Made by a program: the position numbers and the translations under genes. Below are positions 1 to 37,679 of a stretch of DNA of 64,000 nt, one piece after another; position 1 is the stretch's first letter; each line of letters opens with the position of its first letter. A model generated the notes under the pieces. That model had not been told where the DNA came from. It made no database searches and saw nothing but the letters and a program-made list of their open reading frames with translations. This DNA is from Centroberyx gerrardi (lineage: Eukaryota > Chordata > Actinopteri > Beryciformes > Berycidae), in NCBI RefSeq assembly GCF_048128805.1, contig NC_136010.1:28693980-28757979 (forward strand), in the 5' to 3' direction.

Positions 1-1689
1 TGTCTTTTTTATGTTCCTCAATTCCACTTTCTTTTTTACCCATCCCAACCAATTCAAACCCATCATTTTCCCTCTGAGTGTACGAATACGAGTCAGGCAC
101 ATGCACACTCTGTTTCCAAATCGACAAGCACCCCAAGTGACCCCAGTCTAGGTTTGCTACCCAAGCACCCCAGGCAGAATCTCAATCTCTCACACTTATT
201 CACACTGACTGACAGATTGGGTTTCGAAGGCGGAGAGCGGTTGAATCCAGAATAGATGAAGGACTTAAAAAAAAACAACAAAAAAAACACAAGCCTATCT
301 TTTATTTCCCGTGAAAAGTGAAACAACCGCAAATCCACTTACTTCTATGCAGTCCCACAGCATTAAATAGTCCTAATTAATTATCAGTTTATGTGAATAT
401 GCTTACATGACAATGTGCTTTATTCTAAAATGTGTATATGTTGTCTTACGAACAGAAAAACAAATGTCACTCTATTGCAGCAGTCCATGCACACTACTTG
501 TGATGAACTCGGGTGTAAGTTCTCTTGTCATGTTAGTTTCATTTGAATACAAAAAGTCGAGAGTTGTATGAAAATTTGCAGTTAAAATGTGAAGGTTCAT
601 CGTTAAAGTTAAATTTTGACTATAAAATAACTTTATTTCCTTTTATTGATTAGATACTGGTCAATAAAGAAGTCAAGTGCTGTAAACGCGGTCAAAAATC
701 CTTATTTACATGAAACATGTAAATAAGGATTATATTTGCATGTATCTAAATAGCCTACAGAACACATTGAAAAAGCTTTATAACTCACATTTGCATATGA
801 ATTTTACTTGTGTTAAAAGGCAGCACAGAGGTTTTATGAAGCCAAATGAGGAAGTGAGAAATGCAATGTGAAAGCTCGTCTATAACATCCCAGATATCAG
901 ATTGCAACCTGGGAGAGCAGGAGATGATGTCAGCGGAAGGTGTCGTGTTTATGGGGTTTGAGTCACCTGGGTGAGGCCGTATACCTGCAGCTTTGCCTGT
1001 CCACACCTAATATGTACTATGACCCCAACAGTTACTTGATCTATTTTTGACTGCTGTCCATTGTACGAATGTATTGACTGTAGGAAAAAGTGGAACGATC
1101 ACATCATACCGTTTCATTCAGTGCTGCTATCGTGTTTGCACGACACTGACCTTTGAAATGAGGCCTGGAGAAACGCTCTCATTTTACGTGGACGTGTATT
1201 GTAAGTTACATGTCATATTTTTCCACAAGATGAATTGGCAAAAGAAACTTGAAGTGCATTAAAATATATTCATATATCCAAGGACATTTTCCAAGAGAGA
1301 AGGCCTTGTAAAAGTAAGCAGTGCACTTTTCTGAATTGCTTGATAAACCCTGTGTGTATTTATCTACATGACCTTTGCCTCTTGTACTTCCTGGTTATAT
1401 TAATCTGGTACTAAAACAGCATCTTATCTATCTCAGTCCATGTCTCTCAATTCTGTGTTCAAATCAAATCTTTTGGATTAAGGCATTTAAAATTAGGCTC
1501 CAGGCAAATGTTTTTCTCCCAAACATTCCACTGATAATTTCCCTACCCATTTGCAAACTGTAATGTTAGCACAATAAACAAATACCATGTATTACCTTAT
1601 CATCTTAACATGGAAATCAGCCATGTCTACTTTGTGTTTGTGGCTGTTCATGAAAAAATTCTGCGCTATGTTTTCTATTCCCACATTAG
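1..1689. other. intergenic DNA downstream of spen, no gene seen
   Basis: No coding exon recognised on either strand. Contains a perfect 16-bp hairpin at 697-731 (entered separately). Confidence 0.5.
697..731. repeat. perfect short inverted repeat (hairpin)
   Basis: Arms 697-712 and 716-731 are exact reverse complements (AATCCTTATTTACATG), separated by AAA. AT-rich, in otherwise featureless intergenic DNA. Confidence 0.85.
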
Positions 1690-2360
1690 TGCCTCATTCC
1701 CCGCAGCAGCCACAATATCTTCAAGGACTAAACCAACTTTTTTTGGAGTTTGGCCCATTAGTCACCTTACCCAATATGTGATGAGAGGATTGGCACCAAA
1801 ATCATCTCTGTGTCTCCAGTAGACAGCTCTGTCCGGTGCACATGCTAACGCTTTAGCATACAGTATATTAAACATAGGTGATTAGCATTATACAGTATGA
1901 AGATAAACCTTTTAGAAAGTTGGTACTGGTTTTTACTCTACATAGATTCAACTTCTGAAACCATTAGTAAAGTCCATTACGAATCAACAGCGTAAAAACT
2001 TTAGCGGTCTGGCTAACTTCTCTCACTTCCTGTGTGAACAAAACAAGTTACGCTCGAAGTCTCACAGGAGGAGAGATCTCCTGCCACTGAAAGTTTTATG
2101 AAAGAATTAAGAAAATGTTGTCTATTTTACCAATCCCCTAAACAATCCTGGCAGGTTTGAAAATTAACTATCCATCCAGCCTCAGAGCTGCTACAAGTTC
2201 TCATGTTCAACATATTGTATGCTAAAGTGTGTGTGCACTGGACAGAGCTAGCTACCAGAGATGATTTTGGTGCCAATCCTCTCATCAGGTATTGGGTAAG
2301 GTGAACAATGGGCCAAAAGTTGTACTAATCCTTTACGTGAGGGAATGAGAAAGAGATGTG
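1690..2360. repeat. long terminal-inverted-repeat element (MITE-like)
   Basis: The segment at about 1,691-1,875 recurs inverted at about 2,205-2,355. Shared words, reading the right arm in reverse complement, include CACCTTACCCAATA, TGATGAGAGGATTGGCACC, AAAATCATCTCTG and TTTAGCATACA. Arms are about 150-190 bp with small indels around a roughly 330-bp centre without coding capacity. A non-autonomous foldback/MITE element is the likely identity; no clear target duplication was found. Confidence 0.6.
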
Positions 2361-5300
2361 TGAAACAAGAATTCACAGTAAATGCCAGGAAATCAACGTC
2401 AACATGTGTTAAGCTGATGATTTACTCTCCCGACAGCTAACAACTGCAATTAACACCCAAAAACCAGCGTCACATGAGGTAGTCATTGTCCACAAAAGAG
2501 CGCATTTGGTGGCTGGGAGTCATTGTGGTGGGAGCCGTGCTCACGCTATCACAGTGCAGCAATGAAAGGGTGTTCTCTTATTTTCGAGGCCCTCCCCTCT
2601 GCAGACGCACACACAAACACACATGCACACACACCCTTGCTTTCCAAATGATTATGACCTGGAACACATCACAACACTATTATCAAGTCCTCCCACGCAG
2701 CTAAAGGGAGGGGTGAGCCAAGTCATTTGAAGTCTTCAACTGCGTCCACCCTGGCCAGCTTCAGTCTCACAACTCAGAAAGAGAATTTAGTGAACCACCT
2801 CTGGAGGGTGGAACTACTGCTGCTGTTATGAAGGCTTAAGCCTGCAGGTTTCTGGTGAGAAAGCTGTTGCACTCCTGGCAACCAGTGATATCATCTGTTG
2901 AGCAGAAATGTACCTTCTTACAACCCTTTAGCCTCAACAGCTCTTTCTCTAAGCACAAGTTTCCTCAGGTTTTCTCTCTTCGACTGTTCGATTCTCAGTA
3001 TGTGACTTAAACAGAGACATGTGTGTGTGTGTGTGTAAATGCTTGTGGGAACTTTCCAGAGCTCCTTTCATCACGTTGTTGATGCATCTACATCCACTCA
3101 CATTTAAGTTCACCGAGCAGCAATGGAACCGCTGATCCCGTCCTTTTTTACTTTACTCAACAGTGATTGGTGGTTTAGGTCTCCCGTTAGATGCATGCTA
3201 CAGAAAACCACAAACACTGCACATCTACGCATGGTGATTGCTGATGAGAGGGGTGCATGGTCGAGCACAAAGTGACTGAATGCTCTGTTGCGTCAAGGCT
3301 TCACCCCCACACCTGCAGCAAAGTAATCAAGTAATCCATTTTTACCACAGCCGAAGTGTCATCTTTTCTTTGTTTATTCTGTGCTCTTATGCATCCAAGG
3401 CAAAAAAAAATGGTCCAACATCAGCATGGAATGTAGGGAGATCGATGCCAAAAGGACAAAAACAAGAAAACAAGCACTTATCAGTGTCCAAAAAACCAAC
3501 CTCTGAATTTTCAACATTCTTTACATTTCCAAGCTAAAATTGGGCTTTCAGAATGTAATCTTGTGGCAAAGAATTCAAGAGAAGAACTGCGCAGAAATAT
3601 GAATGAGGTCTGCATTCAGAACAAGAACACATAACTCCTCCTCAGCCTCGCTTCATCGCTCAAAGGCAGAGTCTGTAATCTTAGAAGGCCCAGGAACCTT
3701 GAAAAGGAGGGGGAACAACGTGAAGGGAAGTGTCTTGAGTTTCTCCTTAAGTCTTCCTTGTCTTGCCTTTCACTACCGTGTCCCACCCTGATCTGCTTCT
3801 TCTCACGCCGCGACTAGGGCGTCAATTAACATTCCTAGTCTTGGCCTGTCAAGGCACCATAAATCGCATACGCTTCACCTCTTCTGCGTGGTCACGTTAC
3901 CTCCTTTCTACTGTAATGACAGGAGAGAAGGGGAGTAGAGCGTATGACGACTTTGGGATGACCTTCTTTACCCTGCTTCCGATATTCAGTGGCCGGATTA
4001 TGCTGCCAGAGATGGTGCTCCTCAATGTCATCCTATTTTATTGGAAAATCTGGAAATGAAAAGTAGGTTTGACCAAAATTATTCTATCAGACTTGTGGGA
4101 TAAGAACTAGAAAACAACAGTCCATTACAGAAGAGACCACAAATACATCTACATCATCCTTTGATGACTGAAATCGAGAGATATATAACCTAAAAGTCAT
4201 ACAGTTGGTGTCTCCTCACAGCAGGCCGTCCGCATTCAAGGACATTAATTTCGCTCTAAAGAGTACTTCCAAAAATAATGAGAGACGCTGCAGCCCTGAC
4301 CGCCAAACATTCCCAAATGGAATTCCGATCGCCACTAACTCCCCATAGGCATCCCTCTGAGGAATCTGTAGGCTAGTGTGCTCATGAATTTGACGGGAGG
4401 AGTAGCCGGAAACCTTAATGTTCGGGCCAGAGTCTTAAAATTCCCCGAACCATGGAGTTGTTTGCCTCGGGGATCAGGGTAAAACTGCAACTTTGGCAGT
4501 CTTGGTGCTCATTCTCCTTTTAGAAGTCTTGCTCCGCAGCCGTTTTAGTGCTGCTCTTCGAGCTGAGACACAAAAAACTTTATATAAATATGATTTGTCA
4601 TTGACATACAAGTTTCATCTTTCCATTGCATCCACATGTACAGTATTTGACACAGAGTGCTACAAGATGTTTGTATTCAAGTTTTTATAGGCCTCCCACC
4701 CTATAGTTAACTAGTGATGTTAATTTCCATTGACATTTTATACAGGAGGGGCCCACTATTTATTATGGACAGGTGTCATGGGTCTGTGTGCCATTGCACC
4801 GCCTCCACTCCTGATCCTGCATATACATTACAGTATTGACACAATGAGACAGTAAGCCCATGTACACTATTAGCCAAAGGGGAATATTTCCAAGCAAGAT
4901 ATATTTAGGCATACGAGATCTCCCACAGTTCCCTTTGTGGTAGACCAGAATTAAACTCAGGTCTGCCTGGCTGCAAACAAAAACATTATAAGTCAATCAA
5001 AGGCAAAGTCCTTCCTGGCTAAGAGAGGTTTTTAAGGTCTTAGCAGGGCTACTCTGCTACATAGACTACACATTTTCTTCTGACACATTCACACAATATA
5101 TCAATGGAAAAAATAATGGAATAATGACTATGCTCTGAGAAAGAGCTAAGGCCAACTCTTTCAAGGAGCAAACCATTTTTACACTGAACTGAAATGACTG
5201 GTCGTAGTGTGATTTGCATGACATGGCTAGAATTTCTATAGAGGCAGATGCTGACATCTTCTGACTGGTGAATGCACTGCAACATTGATTCCTGATGTTG

Positions 5301-5809
5301 AGGAGGAACATGGTTGGACAGTGTGATCACTGCAAGTCTACATGGCCTACTTGCTGTGAAGGGTCACAAGTGGTAAATTAATTGAAGAGTTGTTAGTATT
5401 TTTAATACTGGAACTACCATAACTCTTAGTGTTCCTACATATTAGATGAAACCTAAGGGTTACGGACATTAGACGGAGCCTTGATTGCTACCATCTCCAT
5501 ATGTTTTTCCTTAACCCTTTTTCCTTAGATTCTGGATAGTGATGAATTTTGCACTACTCATGGGCTAAGGGGCGAGTAAGATTTCCCTTCCTGGTCTAAA
5601 AATGCTAATGTCTGTGCATCAACTTTAGTTTCTGAAGGCAAGTCACAAAAACACAAACCCAGAGTGATGGACCATTTAATGATCTGTAGAAGTATGTCAA
5701 ACAACCATTTATTTTACAGTTTAAAATGTCCTCATGGAGGAACAGCAAAATACACTCAAAATGAAGATTGATCAAAAGACAAAGTTTTCAGATTAATCAC
5801 CGTTTTCTG
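2361..5809. other. intergenic DNA, no gene seen
   Basis: Short ORFs only, none with recognisable domains. Contains short CA/GT tracts (about 2,606-2,634 and 3,020-3,036). Confidence 0.45.
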
Positions 5810-7652
5810 TTTTTTTTTAAATTTTATTTTATTTTTTTTATTTTCTTCTCATTTGTTTATCAAAAATTAGAAGTGCCTTCAACATAACCATGAGAGTACT
5901 CAGCCTGCAGTCATAGAAATATTTACACCACAAAACTGACAAGCATGGTTTTACTTTCAGCATCGGTTTCACGCACCTAGCTTCTGTCTCTTTCAGACTG
6001 CTTTGTTTTGTTGCACAAAACAAAAATAAAGACCCTGAAGAGAGACAATTATAAAGGGGAAAAACTACACAAGAGCACAGATTGAGGACATAAGTATTTA
6101 CAGCTTGGCTCAAGGAGACAATAGTTAAGGGGAGGGATGGAAACAGACGATTAACACATCCATTAACGGCATGATTTCAAGTTCAAGTCACATTCTTCGC
6201 CTTTATGATTTTACTTTACCCTTTAGGATTTCAAAATAAAGCATGCCCTAGCTCAACTGTTGAGAAGCCATTGCCTAATTGACCTCAGGATGCAGTCGTT
6301 AATATGTGGGAGAGTGATGTTCAGACAAACAGCAGGGGGCAGTAGAGGACAACACCAAGGAGAGGGAAAGACAGAAATACATTGACCAGTATGGTGAACA
6401 GTAAGCTGCTATTCAACCTCTACAATACAGCTGTTCCTTCAAAATGAGGATACAATTTCATAATGTAATAGCGCTGTAGTAACAGTTGGGTTAATGAACA
6501 ATACCAAAAAAAGGGAATCAACTCTGCCCTCTGAGTGGCAAATACAAAGTCACATATGAAAATAGGTTCTGATCAATTTTTTTTGATACATTGCGTTTGT
6601 TTAGCATTTGCAAAAGACATTTTGGCACAGAATCAATTTAAAAAATATTTTTTTTTGTGAATATCACTCCTGGATCTTGTAGGGATCCTTCCCACCGTTC
6701 CCCTCCTCCCCCCTGCCCCCCAAAAAAGGAAAGAAAACATTGAAATTTGACGATCTGTCTTGTAAAATAATCCACTTGGTCTCCCCACATCGCTTCAGTC
6801 TTTAAATATTTATAATATTTACAGTTTCACAATTGTCCACAATACCCTTAGGCTTAAAGAAGAGGCAAACAAAAATAAACAAATTAAATATTCTTTATAC
6901 AGTCCCCTGTTGAGGCATTGAGTGTAAACTGTACAACTCCTAATGTCCCCTCATGAGTTCCTAGGGGAAGGAACACTTGGGGATAGAGAGTTGACTCTGG
7001 AAATGAAGTAGAAGAAGTTGGCTGATGGTGAAGGAGCAAAAGCGGTGTGATGATTGATCAGGCTGGCATGATTCTCGATCATTTTCCAGGCAAAGATTTT
7101 CTTCCATCTTGCGCAAGCATGGCTGATCACTGGAGTAATAATTTCATAACATGTATCATTTTATACTCAAATCTGTACAAAGTTCACAATTAAATTTTTT
7201 TCCTTAACATAGTGCAATGACTGATCAGATCTGTTCTCTTAAAAAAAAAAAAAAAATCACAATCATCATTTTTATGAAAGTAAAAACATCCCTTAAGAAG
7301 GTCTCAATCCATTGTTTCATCCCCTTTGAATGCTTTGAAATACAGGATGCTATCCACAACACCTCCAAAAATGGCAAAAATGAAATGAGCAATCAGAGAA
7401 TTGATCATCAAAAATCCCCATGCCACCCTTCATATGCTCTCTGTAAAGGCAGAGAGTTTTGGAATTAGAGGTGGATGGGTGACTTAAGGACTTGGTGAAG
7501 TGAAGAAGTAAAAGTGAGTGCATGCTTAAATTAATAATAAAAAAAAAATAAAGGTCAAACCCATTAAAAATATGAGGCATTCCCAGTTTTCAAAACTGGA
7601 TGAGTCCAAAAAGGCTGGTGTTGGCTTGCTTCAGGAAAAACATGGAGGTAAT
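5810..7652 (-). other. probable spen 3' UTR
   Basis: AT-rich sequence directly 3' of the spen stop on the minus strand, without convincing ORFs. The T-rich plus-strand block near 5,810-5,845 reads as several overlapping AATAAA signals on the minus strand, a plausible polyadenylation region. The exact end is not determined; an internal site closer to the stop is equally possible. Confidence 0.4.
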
Positions 7653-33665
<26,013 letters not shown>

Positions 33666-34150
33666 ACTGTGTGCTCCTGTCCCCCGATCATACAGATGAG
33701 TTTGCTATGTCAGTTTCTTCCCGTGCAAAATAGAAAAGGTTTGCAAAATAAACGCCGGACCAAAAATACTCCGCGCAAATCATTGACTGCTCGTTGTGAC
33801 CCAATGTAAACCATTAGGTTGGATCCCCGCACGCTGTTTGATACTCTTCACTGTTAAAGCGCGATCTGGCACCTCGTGAACGCGCTCCGAACTGTTCCCG
33901 TGACTAGGCGCGTCCCTGACACCATGCGACCTTTGGGTGTCGAAAGAAAGCTTGTAGCTTCCTAAAAAGATGCAGCAACTTCGCTCGTAATGAGAGGCAC
34001 ACCGCGCAGGCGTAGCTTTGTGTGTGAACTTTTTTTTCCCCCGATGAGATAGTCTTTCCTCTGTGCGCATGTGTGAGAAAACCCCTGGTTGAATGTTGGT
34101 GCTTTGACATCTGAGAAGCTTTGACTCACAGGAGGATCCCATGGGTGTCA
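33666..34150 (-). promoter_or_regulatory. probable spen 5' UTR and promoter region
   Basis: Sequence immediately upstream of the spen ATG, with several CpGs and an NRF1-like TGCGCATG at about 34,064-34,072. No upstream ORF recognised. The transcription start site is not placed. Confidence 0.4.
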
Positions 34151-35350
34151 GACGGGTATGGCAAGGGGAAGCACTTTACATGAGTCCAAATTTGATTTTA
34201 TAGTATTAAATCATTATAATGGAGAGCAAAGATAAAGCAAAAATAACCAAAAAATATATTTGGAAGCCATATCTAAAAAAAAATCACATATGGGGAGCAT
34301 TCAGGACCAATGTTCCTTATAAACTGATAGTTTGGTGACCTATTGTCACATTGACTAAATATCTTATTAGTCACCAGTAATTGCTCCACTTGTCTCCAGA
34401 CATGTAGTCAACATAAGTAGGTTTATAAGCTTTGGTGGCAAATAATATGAGATGCAGGGATTTTGCCATACATTAGGGTTAAGTGAGTTGACTCCCCTTG
34501 AAGATCCTTTCACAAGTGATCATTCTGAAAGCTACTTACACTGAAGCATAAAAACTTTATGTTGAGGATCTTGAAGACGCATAAAGAGGGAACTTAGGAA
34601 CTGTAGGAAACAGGAAAATAAAGGCCTACTCTAAGCAAATCTGAGCCAATTATATTTTGACCTGATAGACCTGAGTAAAGCAATATGCTGTGACTTTCCA
34701 GGGATAAATGGTAGGTAGACTACATAGAGTCAATTTCTCATTTATTATCAACGGATTAGTTCTCTGAAGTCAATGGAGCAGCTACATGATTCTGCAAATC
34801 CAGATGACAGAACAGATTACAGTCTAGACTCTGGTTTCTAGTTTTGAGTGAAAGGTTCCTATATTCAGAATTATTGATGGGACATGAATTCATATATTGA
34901 ATTACAAGCCTATTCCTGTATTAGTGTGTGTTTGATTGGGAAATGAGGGGATCCAAAATCATATTGGATGTGACCTTTAAGAGCATGACCAAAACAGAAC
35001 TAAGATTTAGGACTATTTTCCTGGACACATCCCACTCCTGTAGATCCCCCTTGGCAGTTTGACAATCCCTATAACATTCAGACCAGGTCTAGGATTTCAT
35101 ATCTTGATTGTCTGTTTGGATTAATTTGTCCTATTAAAACCACTGAAAGTAACAGAGATCCCATTAAAAATTAAATAGGGTAACTCCCAAGAAATAAGGG
35201 AGGATTGGCAGCTGTGGGATTGACACATGTCTGGGAAATTGGTCCTATGAGGAAAGCTTTCAATCAAACCAAATCCCTTTTACATGTCACTGGGCTGAAG
35301 ATATTCAGAAGAAGAAACAAGTCCCTCACTCACAAAACTCTGATAAGAAG
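34151..35350. other. intergenic DNA between spen and tmem82, no gene seen
   Basis: AT-rich, with short ORFs only. Confidence 0.45.
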
Positions 35351-35640
35351 ATACTTTAGTATTTTTTGAACAATACATTGTTTGATGGGCTATCAGCTAA
35401 AATCACTGACAGAAAATCTGATTCAAGATGCAATATGTTCATTCAAGTGTTGGGATGCAAGACTTTGACTTTGACTGACTCAATCATCACAATGTTGATG
35501 ATTATGAGGATTATGATTTGTCTTGACATTTTTCAGTGGCGACTGTCTGTTGTCTGTCTTATGTTTTTGCTTTTAATATAGGCTATGCTGCAAAAGCAAT
35601 TGCCCATTGGGACAAATAAAGCTGAACCTTGAACTTGTAT
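35351..35640 (+). mobile_element. LINE 3'-end fragment
   Basis: The end CAATTGCCCATTGGGACAAA followed by TAAAGCTGAACCTTGAACTT is the kind of 3' terminus seen in fish non-LTR retrotransposons (stem-like TTGCCC..TTGGGAC, then TAAA plus a short tail repeat). No clear coding remains. Confidence 0.5.
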
Positions 35641-35783
35641 TTCAATTAAGTTACTAGGACAAATTGGAGTGGAGGCTACTAAGTCAAGAACTTTGACCTG
35701 ATTTGAGTTCTCTTTTAAGCTAATCAGTAACATGAGCAATCAGGCGCATGTCCAAAAGTCCAAGAGACTGTCCAAGGTGATAC

Positions 35784-36045
35784 ACAGTGATGTAGTGGTA
35801 AATAAAAAGGTGGATAAACTATGAGCTCCAACTGTGATCATCATCAGCACAAGCATTCATTTATGTATTTTTCCTTAAAAGACGCTATCCTCATAAAACT
35901 TAAATTGGTTTGATAGTACATGTTTACACCATGAAGTCATTACAATTAATGTCAACCTAAAAAGGTGGTAAACTCTATTCTGTAAACAAAAAGGCAAGTA
36001 AACTGAGTTTAGGTATATTTACCCTTCACTACATCACTGGTAATA
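35784..36045 (+). mobile_element. hAT-like MITE, copy 1
   Basis: Starts near CAGTGATGTAGTGGTAAATA and ends TTTACCCTTCACTACATCAC plus TG, so the ends are inverted repeats. Internal words AAAAAGGTGG, AAAAGACGCTATCCTCAT and GGTAAACTCTATTCTGTAAA are shared with copies at about 37,980-38,264 and 47,553-47,806. Flanking octamers are only partly alike (GTGATACA and GTAATAAG). Non-coding. Confidence 0.7.
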
Positions 36046-36229
36046 AGACACTTTTTTGCCCATTACCCATTTTATGCCATCACTAAGAGCTGAATGTGAC
36101 AGTATATGAAAGGATGAGGATTCAAAGCAGTTAAATCTACTAGAATAAAAAGTTTTAATGGAAATTTTGGTCAGAGAACATAGTTCTATTATTACATTAT
36201 TATTATACTATTATACTACATTAAAAATC

Positions 36230-37100
36230 GAACTGCGCATGCGTTAAACTGCGGTAACAGGGGCACTGCAAAACTCCAGACTACGCATGCGTACAGCCTG
36301 CCTATCAGATGTGCGTAGAAAAGTCTGGAAACCCCTATCCAATAACACAGAGGAGGCGACAAGTTTCCAGTCATTTCAATGGCCATTTTTACAACAGTCG
36401 GGCGCTGCTGGAAACAACCTCCCTTTCTCTACCGAATTCCTCCTGAATTGGAACCGTATTCAATAAAACATCCAATAATCTTATGGGATAGTACAATTTC
36501 GTACTGTGGTGGAAACGACTAGACACCAAAACTAAATTTCCTCTTCAAGTGATTCCCAGCCCTGGATTATTATCTTGGAAATTGGACTATCAGGCTAATG
36601 TAGCCCACTGTAATTTCACACGCCTTTTTTGACATGGAATAATGACGGAATTCATATTAAAAAACCTCTGATGGAATATGCTCCTGTCAGTTCACAGCTT
36701 TCAATAAAGATATACCAAATGGGCATAATACCAGCGTCAAAATGTGGATTAAATTTGATGTGGGGGTGGTCGGGGATACAAGCTAGAGCAGATTTGCACA
36801 AGAAGTAAGGCTTTTACTTCGACTGTATTGTAATGGGGAGGGTAACATGAAGCCAGATAAGTGTAGAATCTCTTTTAAAAGGCTTCTGTATGTTTTCAGG
36901 TTAATTCAATTTCAGTAAGCAAACACGGACCGTTGATAAAGGCTATTCGGGGTTTTAAATGTCTCTTTGGCCAAAATTGGTTTGAATACAGGCTAACGGC
37001 AGGTTAAAGCTAAGTAAGCTAGCCTTTTCTTTGTCTAACGCCATTTTGTGTGACTTTACAGCACTAACATTGTCGTCAGCCATTTTGCCTTTTCTTTTCA
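36230..37100. promoter_or_regulatory. promoter-like motif cluster without an assigned gene
   Basis: Two NRF1-type palindromes (CTGCGCATGCG near 36,232 and TACGCATGCGTA near 36,284), a CCAAT box near 36,339, and two YY1-like GCCATTTTG words at about 37,040 and 37,079. A 47-codon ORF starts at 36,379 (plus), and a minus-strand ORF starts MADDNVSAVKSHKM at about 37,083 inside an AAAATGGCTG context. Neither is recognised. It may be a lncRNA or alternative spen promoter; this is inference from motifs only. Confidence 0.35.
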
Positions 37101-37679
37101 AATTGACGAGTCTCTGAGGGCCACGACAAAAACAGACTGACATTTATAGGCCTATAGGTTGTGTGGAAATGGGTGAGCCAGTAATGATAATGATGTAAAG
37201 ATTATTGTCATTAGCCACTGAATGAGCTGGTGGAGGTGAAGTTACTGCCTTGCATCTATTTGTAACCTTTTACAGCCAAAACGGCTACTGCATAACAAAT
37301 ATGATACATTGTGTCCGTCTGCTAAGTGTTTTTTTCCCTCTGCATTCTCAGTGCATTTCTGTCATCTCTGCTCATGCAACACCACTATAGATTTGTTTTA
37401 GGGTCAAATTAAAAGCTCCAATTGTGTAAAGTATTTTTAATCACAATATGCAATGCTTCATTATATAATTGTTAACAAATTAATGTTAGTCACCACCAAA
37501 GCTTTGCAGGTAAAATCTGTCACGTGGATGTTTAATAAAAAAAAAAAATGCCATTACATTATACATGTAAAAGTTTACTTGTTGATAAAAGCCTAAATAA
37601 TAGGACATAAATACATAGATGTAAATTAGCTTATCCCATATCAAAAACAGTCCGGCTGCATTTTTAATCCCCAGAATGG

